Translations under genes and position numbers: made by a program | The notes under the pieces: generated by a model | What the model was told of the DNA's origin: nothing | Seen by the model: the letters and a program-made list of their open reading frames with translations, nothing else | The model's database searches: none | Shown: in pieces, positions 7,160 to 16,221 of the stretch | How the letters are laid out: the number at the start of each line of letters is the position of its first letter | How positions within the stretch are numbered: the first letter of the stretch is position 1 | NCBI GenBank assembly: GCA_017623295.1 | Contig: JAGAPK010000013.1 | Span: forward strand, 1-50,290 | Direction: 5' to 3' | DNA: 50,290 nt | Source of the DNA: Lachnospiraceae bacterium | Lineage (GTDB): Bacteria; Bacillota; Clostridia; Lachnospirales; Lachnospiraceae

Positions 7160-7744
7160 ATGCAGAAGAAACATAGAAAAATAGAATCAGAGGCAGACGT
7201 AAAAATAACCACCAAAATAACAACAAAGGAAATGGTCTTTATCGGAATGTTTGCGGCGGTACTTACAGTTTGTTCGCAGATTGCGATTCCTTTGCCGTCA
7301 GGAATACCGGTTACATTGCAGACCTTTGCGGTTGCTCTGATAGGAACCGTACTGGCGTGGAAACTTGGCTGTGCGACAGTATTTGTTTATATATTGCTTG
7401 GTGCAATCGGACTTCCAATATTTACCGGTTTTCGTGGTGGAGTACAAGCGTTAGTAGGTCATACGGGAGGCTTTATCTGGGGGTTTATTATTCTGACACT
7501 TCTTTGCGGTGCTGGTAGTTTGTGCAAGAACAGAATCGTGGCAATGCTGATGGGTTTTTGGGGACTTGCTATTTGCCATTTGTTTGGCTGTCTGCAATTT
7601 ATGTTTCTTACAAGCAGCTCATTTGTGGAGACCTTTTTGTTAGTATCCTTTCCATATCTGCTCAAAGATGTGATTTCAGTGATACTGGGGATTTTATTAG
7701 GAGAAAAAATCCGAAGACAACTTTGGAAAGCAGGATTAATATAA
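7160..7744 (+). CDS. bioY: Biotin transporter BioY (ECF S-component)
   Basis: BioY is the biotin-binding membrane subunit of an energy-coupling factor transporter. The 194-residue protein has about six hydrophobic segments. The N-terminal SQIAIPLPSGIPVTLQTFAV (~38-57) and the central GGVQALVGHTGGFIWGF (~93-109) are family signatures involved in biotin binding. Shared EcfA/EcfT energising subunits are not nearby. The BirA operator and consensus promoter immediately upstream support the role independently. It appears to be a single-gene unit, with a separate gene 56 bp downstream. AAGGAG at 7143-7148 sits 11 bases before the ATG. Confidence 0.93.
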   Translation: MQKKHRKIESEADVKITTKITTKEMVFIGMFAAVLTVCSQIAIPLPSGIPVTLQTFAVALIGTVLAWKLGCATVFVYILLGAIGLPIFTGFRGGVQALVGHTGGFIWGFIILTLLCGAGSLCKNRIVAMLMGFWGLAICHLFGCLQFMFLTSSSFVETFLLVSFPYLLKDVISVILGILLGEKIRRQLWKAGLI

Positions 7745-7800
7745 GAATTCGGCTTTTGAAATAGAGTGATAAAAGATATTTTGTAATATAGAGGGAAATT

Positions 7801-8748
7801 ATGAATAAATTTATCGCAAGACAATCATGTTTATTGTTTTTGACAGCACTTATCTGGGGTGTGGCATTCGTGGCGCAAAGTGCGGGAATGGATTATGTGG
7901 GACCATTTACCTTTAATGCGGTTCGAAGCCTTATTGGCGGCATTGTCTTAATACCATGTATCTGGATTCTGGACCGGTGGAAGAAAAAAAGTGGCGAAGC
8001 ACAGACAGAAGTGGACGGACAGAAGTTTCGGGAACAAAGTACAAAAGTCGAATCAGATAGAGCGAAGAGAGATTTAATTATTGGCGGCACTTCCTGTGGT
8101 GTGCTTCTTTTTATAGCCAGCAATTTTCAGCAGTTTGGTATTCAGTACACGACAGTTGGAAAAGCAGGCTTCGTGACAGCGCTATATATTGTTATTGTGC
8201 CGATTCTCGGGATTTTTTTACATAGAAAAGCGGGGGCAAAAATCTGGTTAGGTGTTACGCTTGCATTGTGCGGTCTTTATCTGCTTTGCATGCAAGGAAA
8301 CTTTAGCTTACAGAAAGGAGATTTTCTGGTACTTTTGTGTGCGTTTTCTTTTTCTTTTCATATACTTGTGGTAGATTATTTTTCTCCAAAAGCAGATGGT
8401 GTAAAAATGTCCTGTATCCAGTTTTTAGTATGTGGAATTCTATCTGCGATTTGTATGTTTCTGTTTGAGACACCACAAATATCTTTGGTTTTAGCAGCGT
8501 GGCTACCAATTCTTTATGCCGGAGTTATGTCATGTGGTGTGGCATATACTTTGCAGATTGTCGGGCAGAAGGGCATGAACCCTACAATTGCATCTTTAAT
8601 ACTTAGCATGGAATCGGTAGTTTCTGTATTGGCAGGATGGATAATTTTGCATGAAACTTTAAGTGCAAAAGAACTGATGGGCTGTGTTCTTATGTTTGCG
8701 GCAATTATTCTGGCACAGTTGCCGGATAGAAAGCGGGGCGAAAAGTGA
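7801..8748 (+). CDS. DMT-superfamily (EamA) permease
   Basis: The 315-residue membrane protein has two EamA repeats, about ten hydrophobic helices in all. The N-terminal LTALIWGVAFVAQSAGMDYV and the start of the second repeat (DFLVLLCAFSFSFHILVVDY) are typical. A hydrophilic, charged stretch (~residues 60-96) interrupts the first repeat between helices 2 and 3, longer than in most members. These transporters usually export or import small metabolites such as amino acids; the substrate cannot be read from sequence. It is preceded by bioY, but its own function in biotin transport is only a weak possibility. Confidence 0.85.
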   Translation: MNKFIARQSCLLFLTALIWGVAFVAQSAGMDYVGPFTFNAVRSLIGGIVLIPCIWILDRWKKKSGEAQTEVDGQKFREQSTKVESDRAKRDLIIGGTSCGVLLFIASNFQQFGIQYTTVGKAGFVTALYIVIVPILGIFLHRKAGAKIWLGVTLALCGLYLLCMQGNFSLQKGDFLVLLCAFSFSFHILVVDYFSPKADGVKMSCIQFLVCGILSAICMFLFETPQISLVLAAWLPILYAGVMSCGVAYTLQIVGQKGMNPTIASLILSMESVVSVLAGWIILHETLSAKELMGCVLMFAAIILAQLPDRKRGEK

Positions 8749-8805
8749 AAATAAATCATATGTTTTCATAAAAGAATCATTGGTCTTTCCCGACAATGAA
8801 AAGTC

Positions 8806-8814
8806 TGGTATAAT
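8806..8814 (+). promoter_or_regulatory. Extended -10 promoter before the SseB-like gene
   Basis: TGG-TATAAT (TGn followed by a consensus -10) lies about 60 bp upstream of the start at 8873. No good -35 is visible at 17 bp, which is acceptable for an extended -10 promoter. Confidence 0.5.
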
Positions 8815-8872
8815 AAAATAATATATGGACAATTATTTTAGATAATAGTTTAAAAGCAAGGAGCAAATATAA

Positions 8873-9793
8873 ATGATGGATAATAGCGCATTAGAAAAGT
8901 TAACAGAAGAATTTGTGCAGGATAGAAACAAAGATAATTTTGTAAAGATTATGGAGCAGCTGGAGAAAGCCATTGTTTATGTACCGACAATGATGCCGGA
9001 AAATCTGGATGAAGAATCCAAGAAGCAGGTAGCGGAAGGAAAAGCCATAAAATTGCCAATGCAAAGTAAGATCATGCCATGCCTGCTTCGAAAGGAAAAT
9101 GGGGAACAGGCAATGCCTATTTTCTCTTCGAATAAGCATTTATCAGCAGACCATAAAAGTCCGGCCGTATTGGCGATGCCGTTTTTTACGACAGTTGCGA
9201 TGGTCATGGCAAATGCAGAAAAGGTGCAGTCGATTGTACTCAATCCTTTTACACAGAATATTACGATTCCGAAGGAAATTCTGGAGGTAGCCCAGAAAAG
9301 AAGCAAAATGCCACAGACAAAGACAGTAAAGGTAACTGAGAAGCAATTTCATGCATTAGCACACAGACAGCTTGCATATGATGCATTACCGAAATTTTTA
9401 TATGAAAAGAAAAAAGAGGGAATGGAACAGATGCAGCGGGAAGAGGGCAAGCTGATGATGAATCTGCTTAGCTCGATTTATCCGAAGGAAATTAAAGTGC
9501 CTTATACAGAAGATGATTTCTCATTTATGACTTTAAATATTACAGAGAATATGCAGATTACCAGAATTGATATGCCGGAAAGTAATCTGGTCAAAGGAAG
9601 TAGTCGTCGTATTTATGCAATCTGGAAAAATGATACAGAGAGTGTAGATTATTATACGATTGAAAAAGCCGATGAAGGAAATGATATCGGCAGAGTAAAT
9701 GAGCAGAAGAAGCATGAAGTGATTGAAAAAGCACCGGATAATGGTGCTGAAATAGAAACAATTATGAATTTGGCATCAGGAATGGAACAATAA
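8873..9793 (+). CDS. SseB-family protein
   Basis: The 306-residue soluble protein contains a pattern typical of the SseB N-terminal domain: AIVYVPTMMP (~33-42), then MPIFSSNKHL (~81-90) and a hydrophobic FFTTVAMVM. The C-terminal part (~170-306) is less recognisable. SseB-like domains occur in many Clostridia and their molecular role is unclear; the name comes from enhanced serine sensitivity in E. coli. It is followed after 22 bp by the hybrid histidine kinase and may be co-transcribed. The start ATGATG offers two choices (8873 or 8876), both after AAGGAG at 8859-8864. Confidence 0.65.
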   Translation: MMDNSALEKLTEEFVQDRNKDNFVKIMEQLEKAIVYVPTMMPENLDEESKKQVAEGKAIKLPMQSKIMPCLLRKENGEQAMPIFSSNKHLSADHKSPAVLAMPFFTTVAMVMANAEKVQSIVLNPFTQNITIPKEILEVAQKRSKMPQTKTVKVTEKQFHALAHRQLAYDALPKFLYEKKKEGMEQMQREEGKLMMNLLSSIYPKEIKVPYTEDDFSFMTLNITENMQITRIDMPESNLVKGSSRRIYAIWKNDTESVDYYTIEKADEGNDIGRVNEQKKHEVIEKAPDNGAEIETIMNLASGMEQ

Positions 9794-9815
9794 AAAGATA
9801 AGGATATAGAAGCAT

Positions 9816-12047
9816 ATGTCATCGGTTATTTTATCATATATACTCTTTGCTCTGGCAATAGCTACCGGATTAACAAGTGTCCGGGTAATTGCCGGAAACG
9901 GAAAAAAACGAAAGATAGATTATGCAATCATTAGTACCTGCATTTGCAGCAGCTGGTGGAGTTTTTTCTGGGCCATGCTGTTTGCGCAGACAGATCCTGA
10001 GATAGCGTGGTTAATGCGCGCTATCGGCATGCTGGGAGTGTTTGCGTTTCTGATTAGCGTTACGTATATTGTTGTATTCTGGAGTGGATTAGAAGGTATC
10101 CGCAAGAAATGCATATTAGGATTTTCTTTGCTGGCTATTTTGGTCTATCCGCTTAATGTACAGCGCGCCGGTTCCAAGTTTTATATGACAGATTTCGGAA
10201 TGTCCTATGAATTTGAATCTGGACTGGGAAGTAATTTGTATAGTATTTATTGTATCGGTATTATCATATGTTTAGTGCTGGCACTTATGTATATGCGTAA
10301 AAATTCCGTGCGGAGAAGAGAAAGAGTGTTATCGATGGAACTATTGCTTTGTACGGGGGTTGTTGCATTTGGTTCCGTGTTAGATACGATTATGCCGACG
10401 TTTGGTTTTACGGCTTTTCCGGGAAGTACATTGGCACAGTCAATAGGTGCGCTTGTATTGTTTGAGGCGTATACTTATTATAATAAGTCACAGATTACGC
10501 TGTCGAATATTTCCAAGTTTATTTATTATTCGGTAGATGAGCCGATTCTTTTGTTTGATGAAAAAGAGAAGCTGTGTATTGTAAACAATGGTGCGGCTGT
10601 TTTTCTTGAGAAAACACCGGAAGAGTGTTGTAAACTGGAAATCAATGATATTTTCGACCTGAATAGCAATATATTCCGGCTAAAAGGAGATAAAAACCAG
10701 ATAGAGGCCAGATGTGTTCTGAACCAGAGCATTTGTAGTCTGTCGATTGATAAAATTTATGATGAGTTCCATGAAATTATGGGCTATATCATTATTGTAC
10801 ATGATATGACGGAACGTATTCAGACCATGCACCAGTTGGAAGAAGAGAAGATGAAGGCAGACCAGGCAAATCAGGCAAAGAGTCGTTTCCTTGCGAATAT
10901 GAGTCATGAAATCAGAACGCCAATCAATGCTGTTATGGGTATGAATGAAATTGTGCTTCGAGAGAGTGAAGAGGCGGAAACTGTGGAATATGCCCGTCAT
11001 ATTCAAGATGCGAGTAAAACTCTGTTAGCACTGATTAATGATATTCTGGATTTCTCAAAGATAGAGTCTGGTATGATGGAAGTAGTAGAAGAGGCCTATT
11101 CGGTAAGAAGTCTGTTTACTAATTTATATACAGAAATTCAGATTAAGACAGAAGATAAGGGGTTGTATCTGAATTTTGAAATACCGGAAGACCTTCCGAC
11201 GATTCTGTGTGGTGATGAAGTAAGAATCCGACAGGTGCTTATGAACATTTTATCCAATGCCAGCAAATATACACAGAAAGGCGGCGTAACACTTACGGTT
11301 ACATGGAAAAATGTTGGCGAGAAGCAGATAGAGCTGCAGGTGGCAGTAGAAGATACCGGAATTGGTATTAAAGAAGAAAATATGGATAAGCTTTTTGGGG
11401 CATTTGACCGTGTAGATGAGGAACGTGTACATACGATTGAAGGTACAGGACTCGGTCTTTCCATTGTACAGCGGCTACTGGAGTTAATGCATGGCGGTAT
11501 TACCGTAGAAAGTGAATATGGTAAGGGTTCTGTCTTTACTGTTACTTTCCGTCAGAAAGTTATTAATCCGGCACCGATAGGAATTTTGATGGAAAAAGCA
11601 GGAAACCAGAAGAAACATGAAAAATATGTTCCAAGCTTCCGGGCACCGGAAGGCAAAGTGCTTGTTGTAGATGATAACAAAGTAAATTTGACCGTTATCA
11701 AAGGCTTACTTCGTAAAACAGGAATGCAGATTACCTGTGTGGAACGAGGGCAAGACTGTCTGGAAATGACAAAGAAGGAACATTACCATATTATACTTCT
11801 GGATCATATGATGCCGGAAATGGACGGTATTGAAACGTTAGAGAAGCTGAAAGCAGATGAAAGTAATCTGTGTAAGGATTCGGCTGTTATTGCTTTGACA
11901 GCGAATGCAATAGCCGGTATGCGTGATATGTATCTGGAGAAAGGTTTTACCGATTATATTTCAAAACCGGTGGAGGGAGTCGTTTTAGAGAAGATATTAA
12001 AACAATATTTGCCGGAAGAACTGGTAAAAGGAACAGAAGAATCATGA
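9816..12047 (+). CDS. Hybrid sensor histidine kinase with 7TM N-terminus and receiver domain
   Basis: The 743-residue protein has an N-terminal seven-helix membrane region of the 7TM-HisK type (~1-225), a PAS-like sensor (~235-335), a HisKA dimerisation domain with phospho-acceptor H364 in FLANMSHEIRTPINAVMG, a HATPase domain (N box ILSNASKYT, then EDTGIGI and GTGLGLSI at ~511-550), and a C-terminal receiver with VVDDNK and D663 in LLDHMMPEMDG. No Hpt domain or separate response regulator is encoded next to it, so the final output is unknown. The stop overlaps the start of the HAD gene by four bases (ATGA), which indicates translational coupling. Confidence 0.9.
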   Translation: MSSVILSYILFALAIATGLTSVRVIAGNGKKRKIDYAIISTCICSSWWSFFWAMLFAQTDPEIAWLMRAIGMLGVFAFLISVTYIVVFWSGLEGIRKKCILGFSLLAILVYPLNVQRAGSKFYMTDFGMSYEFESGLGSNLYSIYCIGIIICLVLALMYMRKNSVRRRERVLSMELLLCTGVVAFGSVLDTIMPTFGFTAFPGSTLAQSIGALVLFEAYTYYNKSQITLSNISKFIYYSVDEPILLFDEKEKLCIVNNGAAVFLEKTPEECCKLEINDIFDLNSNIFRLKGDKNQIEARCVLNQSICSLSIDKIYDEFHEIMGYIIIVHDMTERIQTMHQLEEEKMKADQANQAKSRFLANMSHEIRTPINAVMGMNEIVLRESEEAETVEYARHIQDASKTLLALINDILDFSKIESGMMEVVEEAYSVRSLFTNLYTEIQIKTEDKGLYLNFEIPEDLPTILCGDEVRIRQVLMNILSNASKYTQKGGVTLTVTWKNVGEKQIELQVAVEDTGIGIKEENMDKLFGAFDRVDEERVHTIEGTGLGLSIVQRLLELMHGGITVESEYGKGSVFTVTFRQKVINPAPIGILMEKAGNQKKHEKYVPSFRAPEGKVLVVDDNKVNLTVIKGLLRKTGMQITCVERGQDCLEMTKKEHYHIILLDHMMPEMDGIETLEKLKADESNLCKDSAVIALTANAIAGMRDMYLEKGFTDYISKPVEGVVLEKILKQYLPEELVKGTEES

Positions 12048-12712
12048 TCAATACTATCATTTTTGATTTGGATGGAACATTATTAAATACATTAGAAGAC
12101 TTGACGGACAGCGTAAACTATGCTTTGGCACAGTTACATTGTCCGTCAAGGACGTTAGAGGAAGTAAAAAGCTTTGTGGGCAACGGTGTTGCTAAATTGA
12201 TGGAACGTGCCATTCCGGATGGAAAAGAAAATCCAGACTATGAAGAAGCACTTTCTGTTTTTAAAGAACACTATGCCATTCATTGTAATGAAAAAACAAA
12301 ACCATATGAAAGGATTTTGGAAGTATTAGATGAGTTGTCGGACAGAGGGTATAAGCTTGCGATTGTTTCCAATAAATTTGATACCGCAGTAAAGGAACTG
12401 AATCATATTTATTTTGGAGAGCGAATTCAGACAGCAATCGGAGAGAGTGAGAAAGTAAGAAAAAAACCAGCACCCGATACCGTGTATCAGGCACTGGCTG
12501 AATTATCTGTGAATGCAGACAATGCAATTTATGTTGGAGATTCCGATGTAGACCTTGCTACGGCACGTAATGTACCGATGCCCTGTATCAGTGTCACATG
12601 GGGATTTCGTAGTCCTAAGCAACTGTTAGAAGCAGGAGCCAAGGAATCTCTTATGATTGATTCTCCTTATCAGCTTCTTTCACTTTTTCCTCGTCTGGCG
12701 TTGGAAGAGTAA
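12044..12712 (+). CDS. HAD-superfamily hydrolase, phosphoglycolate phosphatase-like
   Basis: The 222-residue protein carries HAD motif I DLDGTLLNT (8-16), motif II around IVSNKF, the lysine in KKPAPDT, and the acidic motif IV GDSDVDLATARN. The cap domain is the helical C1 type found in Gph and PpaX. Likely substrates are small phosphorylated metabolites or pyrophosphate; the exact substrate cannot be assigned. Its start overlaps the kinase stop by 4 bp. Its last 62 bases lie in the 3' end of the convergent CorC-like gene. Confidence 0.85.
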   Translation: MINTIIFDLDGTLLNTLEDLTDSVNYALAQLHCPSRTLEEVKSFVGNGVAKLMERAIPDGKENPDYEEALSVFKEHYAIHCNEKTKPYERILEVLDELSDRGYKLAIVSNKFDTAVKELNHIYFGERIQTAIGESEKVRKKPAPDTVYQALAELSVNADNAIYVGDSDVDLATARNVPMPCISVTWGFRSPKQLLEAGAKESLMIDSPYQLLSLFPRLALEE

Positions 12713-13961
12713 TCAATACCTTCAGAATACGGTTTTTATTGATACCTTGTGCCTGAAGTGTGATACCATTTTCGAGTTCGATGACTTCCTTATCTTCCGG
12801 AAGTCTTTCGAGCTGTTCAATCATAAGACCGCCAATTGAGTCATAATCTTCAGAATTCAGCTCTGTTTCCAGTGCATCGTTAATATCATCTAACTTCATG
12901 CCGGCTTCCACTAAGAATTTTCCGGGCTCTGTTTCTTTAATCAGTTCTTCTTCGTCAGCATCATATTCATCACGGATTTCACCAACGATTTCCTCGATTA
13001 AGTCTTCCATTGTAATCATACCGACGGTAGTGCCGTATTCGCTTAAAACGAAAGTAATGTTATAGGACTTTTCGCGCATCTCCATCATCAAATCAGAGAT
13101 TCTCTTATACTCATATGTATAATAAGCACTTCGTAATATTTTCTTAATCTGGAACTTTTCTTTGTCTTTTACCAGTATAAAGTCTTTGATGTTGACAATA
13201 CCAATAATATCGTCAGGATCTTCATCGTATACCGGAATTCGCGTAAACATAGAAGCACGGAAGGTTGATAACAGTTCTTCATAAGTTGCAGACAGAGAAA
13301 TACTCGTCATCTGAATTCTTGGAACCATAATATCCTTAGCCACTGCATCGCCGAAGTCGAATACGTTATAAATCAGTTCGCGTTCTTCTGACTCAATTGC
13401 ACCGCCTTCATGGCTGACATCTACATAAGTCTTTAATTCTGTTTCAGTAATACCGATACTCTGACCGTTTGAATTAATGTGCAATACACGCATAATACCG
13501 ATTGACAATTTATCTACCAAAAAGATAACAGGGGTAAGTATCGTCATCAGCGAACGGATAATGCCACTGTAAAGTAAAGCAATTGTTTCGGAATTATTTC
13601 TTGCCCAGGTTTTTGGGGTGATTTCACCAAAAAGAAGAATAACAATCGTTAATACACCGGTTACGATACCGACAATATAGCTGCCCCAAACACGGATTGC
13701 AAAAGTAGTTGCAACAGAAGATGCAGCAATATTTACAATGTTATTTCCAATTAAGATAGTACTCAGCATTTTGCTGTATTGGTCTAATATGGAAAGAACT
13801 CGACTGGCACGCTTTGAACCATCTTGCGCCAGTGTACGAAGACGTACCTGATTTACGGTCGAAAACGCCGTTTCTGCAGAAGAAAAGAATGCAGATAAAA
13901 TAATTAGAATAAGAATAGTAATAAGTTGTATGACACCTGTGGTATCCAATGAAAAATTCAC
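12651..13961 (-). CDS. CNNM/HlyC/CorC-family membrane protein (DUF21-CBS-CorC_HlyC)
   Basis: The 436-residue protein begins with a DUF21 transmembrane domain (~1-190) with ILSAFFSSAETAFSTVNQ, the family signature. A tandem CBS pair follows (~200-335, with VPRIQMTSI and GTTVGMITMEDLIEEIVGEI), then a CorC_HlyC domain (~345-430). Relatives export Mg2+ or Co2+; the older name hemolysin is misleading. It is transcribed alone on the minus strand. The coding end overlaps the HAD gene tail-to-tail by 62 bp and there is no room for a conventional terminator between them. ATG is preceded by AAAGGAG on the minus strand. Confidence 0.9.
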   Translation of the reverse strand: MNFSLDTTGVIQLITILILIILSAFFSSAETAFSTVNQVRLRTLAQDGSKRASRVLSILDQYSKMLSTILIGNNIVNIAASSVATTFAIRVWGSYIVGIVTGVLTIVILLFGEITPKTWARNNSETIALLYSGIIRSLMTILTPVIFLVDKLSIGIMRVLHINSNGQSIGITETELKTYVDVSHEGGAIESEERELIYNVFDFGDAVAKDIMVPRIQMTSISLSATYEELLSTFRASMFTRIPVYDEDPDDIIGIVNIKDFILVKDKEKFQIKKILRSAYYTYEYKRISDLMMEMREKSYNITFVLSEYGTTVGMITMEDLIEEIVGEIRDEYDADEEELIKETEPGKFLVEAGMKLDDINDALETELNSEDYDSIGGLMIEQLERLPEDKEVIELENGITLQAQGINKNRILKVLITLPTPDEEKVKEADKENQS

Positions 13962-14135
13962 TCTCCTTTTGTTTGTTTGAACATTTTATTCATGCCCAAA
14001 ATCATTATATTTCTTAGTACGAAATGATACATGATAAACAATATTGTGTCAAGTTTTTCTGTATGTCTGAATATATATTTAATATCTATGATAGAGATTA
14101 GTTAGAAAAATTTAATGATTTTAAGGAGAAAAGGT

Positions 14136-14510
14136 ATGGAGAAAAAGGCAGTTGACAGTACGAAAGTTATTTTTGCAATGAAATGTATGCTTACGGCATA
14201 TCTTTTAACAGCAGGATTGCTATTGCTTCTGGCACTTATGTTGTATCGTTTTGGGTTATCCGAAAAAGTTGTTTCGATAGGGATTATTCTTATTTATATA
14301 GCAGTTACTTTTCTGGCAGGTTTTATTGCAGGGAAAAGAGCCGGTGAGAAGAAATTCCTTTGGGGATTGGCAATGGGATGTATTTATTTTCTGATTCTGC
14401 TTGCGGTATCCATGATTGTAAACAGGGGAATTGAAGAAGTGTCAAGCAGTTTGGTAACCGTTTTCTTACTATGCGGTGGAAGTGGTATGCTTGGAGGTAT
14501 GTTGAGTTAA
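14136..14510 (+). CDS. TIGR04086-type small membrane protein of the SCIFF neighbourhood
   Basis: The 124-residue protein has four hydrophobic segments and a GGSGMLGGMLS ending. Proteins of this kind (TIGR04086 family) occur next to SCIFF peptide genes in Clostridia, and here scfA starts 92 bp downstream. The start at 14136 was chosen over the upstream ATG at 14115 because AAGGAGAAAAGG lies directly before it. Its role is unknown; a connection to SCIFF export or sensing is only suggested by neighbourhood. Confidence 0.8.
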   Translation: MEKKAVDSTKVIFAMKCMLTAYLLTAGLLLLLALMLYRFGLSEKVVSIGIILIYIAVTFLAGFIAGKRAGEKKFLWGLAMGCIYFLILLAVSMIVNRGIEEVSSSLVTVFLLCGGSGMLGGMLS

Positions 14511-14518
14511 AAAAAGAC

Positions 14519-14547
14519 TTTTCAGAAATGCAAAACTATGTTATACT
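14519..14547 (+). promoter_or_regulatory. Predicted promoter of scfA
   Basis: TGT-TATACT (14539-14547) is an extended -10, with TTTTCA 17 bp upstream as a weak -35. The leader to the scfA start at 14603 is about 50 bases and has an AAGGAGG ribosome site. Confidence 0.5.
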
Positions 14548-14602
14548 ACTCTAAGTTATGAAAATAGCTCTGTATGGGCTTACAACATAAGGAGGCTATG
14601 AC

Positions 14603-14746
14603 ATGAAACATATTAAAACATTAACAACAAGAGACTTGAAAGAATCCATGAAAAAAGGCGGTTGTGGTGAATGCCAGACATCTTGCCAGTCAGCTTGCAA
14701 AACATCTTGTACAGTTGGTAATCAGAGTTGTGAAAAGGTGAAATAA
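14603..14746 (+). CDS. scfA: SCIFF precursor peptide (six cysteines in forty-five residues)
   Basis: The gene encodes 47 residues. The leader opens MKHIKTLTTRDLKESMKKGG and the core contains six cysteines (21, 24, 28, 32, 36, 43) in the pattern C-x2-C-x3-C-x3-C-x3-C-x6-C, as in SCIFF peptides. These nearly universal clostridial ribosomal peptides are modified by the neighbouring radical-SAM enzyme, which in studied cases forms thioether links between Cys sulfur and a nearby Thr. Thr26, Thr34 and Thr37 are possible acceptors here; which is used is not readable. AAGGAGG precedes the ATG. The biological role of SCIFF remains unsettled. Confidence 0.95.
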   Translation: MKHIKTLTTRDLKESMKKGGCGECQTSCQSACKTSCTVGNQSCEKVK

Positions 14747-14769
14747 GCCAAGAAGAAATGATGTTTTTA

Positions 14770-14795
14770 TAAGCAGCGATTTGCATCGCTGCTTA
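14770..14795 (+). terminator. Hairpin between scfA and scfB (attenuator-like)
   Basis: An 11-bp perfect stem, TAAGCAGCGAT with ATCGCTGCTTA, closes a TTGC loop and is followed by TTATA rather than a long T run. It is likely a partial terminator or 3' stabiliser, letting the precursor be made in excess over its maturase. The assignment to partial termination is inferred. Confidence 0.65.
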
Positions 14796-14824
14796 TTATA
14801 CGTTTAGAAAGGGAGAACTTTTTT

Positions 14825-16219
14825 GTGATACATCAATATAAAAGTAATGGTTATAATATCGTACTGGATGTAAACAGTGGAAGTGTACATGTAGTTGACG
14901 ATATTGTCTATGATGTCATCCCGGTTGTGGAACAGCTTTTATCTGAGAAGATAACAGATAAGGATGCCATTGTGGAAAATGTTATTAAGACACAGAATCA
15001 GACTGACAAAGAACAGATAGCAGAAGCTGTAGAAGAAATTCTGGAATTGAAGGAAGCCGGAATGCTTTTTACGGAAGATATCTATGAAAAATATATCGGA
15101 GACTTTAAGCAAAGACAGACTGTAGTAAAAGCGTTGTGTCTGCATATTGCGCATGATTGTAATCTCGCCTGTAAGTACTGTTTTGCAGAAGAGGGAGAAT
15201 ATCATGGAAGAAGAGCTCTTATGAGCTTTGAAGTCGGTAAAAAAGCACTGGATTTTCTCGTTGCTAATTCCGGAAGCCGTGTGAATCTGGAAGTAGATTT
15301 CTTTGGCGGGGAGCCGCTGATGAACTGGGATGTTGTAAAGCAGTTGGTAGAATACGGCAGAAGCATTGAGAAAGAACATAATAAAAAATTCCGTTTCACA
15401 TTGACAACAAATGGTATTTTATTAAATGATGAGATTCTTGAATTTGCCAATAGCGAAATGGGAAATATTGTATTAAGTATTGACGGACGAAAAGAAGTCA
15501 ATGATAAGATGCGTCCGCATCGTGGTGGTCAGGGAAGTTATGATGAAATCGTACCGAAGTTCCAGAAGGTAGCTGAAAGCAGAGATCAGATGAACTATTA
15601 TGTACGTGGTACTTTTACCAGAAATAATCTGGATTTTGCAGAAGATGTGAAGCATCTTGCAGATTTAGGATTTGAGCAGATTTCGGTAGAACCAGTTGTA
15701 GCACCACCGGAAGAGTCTTATGCGCTTAGGGAAGAAGATATTCCGGGTTTGTTGGAAGAGTATGACAAACTGGCATTAGAATATCTGAAGAGAAGAAAAG
15801 AAGGCAAAGGCTTTAATTTCTTCCACTTTATGATAGATTTGGAAGGTGGTCCGTGTGTTGCCAAGAGACTTTCCGGTTGTGGTTCCGGAAATGAATATCT
15901 GGCAGTGACACCTTGGGGAGATTTTTATCCATGCCATCAGTTCGTTGGTAATGAAGAATTCCTGATGGGCAATGTGGATGAAGGAATTACCCGTACAGAT
16001 ATTCGTGACGAATTTAAGACATGCAATGTCTATGCAAAAGAAAAGTGTAAAAAATGTTTTGCTAAGTTCTATTGCAGCGGCGGTTGTGCTGCCAATTCTT
16101 ATAATTTTCACGGAAATATCAATGATGCCTATGACATTGGTTGTGAATTGCAGAGAAAGCGTATTGAATGCGCAATCATGATAAAAGCGGCACTTGCCGA
16201 TGACGAAAAGGAGAATTAA
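14825..16219 (+). CDS. scfB: SCIFF radical-SAM maturase with SPASM domain
   Basis: The 464-residue enzyme starts at a GTG preceded by AAAGGGAG. The N-terminal ~95 residues form a RiPP-recognition-like region that would bind the scfA leader. C112, C116 and C119 (CNLACKYC) hold the SAM-cleaving [4Fe-4S] cluster, with FFGGEP at 159-164. The SPASM region has cysteines at 344, 352, 370, 400, 408, 411, 417, 421 and 440, enough for two auxiliary clusters. It acts on the peptide encoded immediately upstream. It is 2 bp from secDF and likely co-transcribed with it. Confidence 0.95.
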   Translation: MIHQYKSNGYNIVLDVNSGSVHVVDDIVYDVIPVVEQLLSEKITDKDAIVENVIKTQNQTDKEQIAEAVEEILELKEAGMLFTEDIYEKYIGDFKQRQTVVKALCLHIAHDCNLACKYCFAEEGEYHGRRALMSFEVGKKALDFLVANSGSRVNLEVDFFGGEPLMNWDVVKQLVEYGRSIEKEHNKKFRFTLTTNGILLNDEILEFANSEMGNIVLSIDGRKEVNDKMRPHRGGQGSYDEIVPKFQKVAESRDQMNYYVRGTFTRNNLDFAEDVKHLADLGFEQISVEPVVAPPEESYALREEDIPGLLEEYDKLALEYLKRRKEGKGFNFFHFMIDLEGGPCVAKRLSGCGSGNEYLAVTPWGDFYPCHQFVGNEEFLMGNVDEGITRTDIRDEFKTCNVYAKEKCKKCFAKFYCSGGCAANSYNFHGNINDAYDIGCELQRKRIECAIMIKAALADDEKEN

Positions 16220-16221
16220 AA

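Noticed and set aside
14115-14135. Longer N-terminus for the TIGR04086-type protein
   Set aside because: The AAGGAG site lies downstream of the ATG at 14115 and in the right place for 14136.
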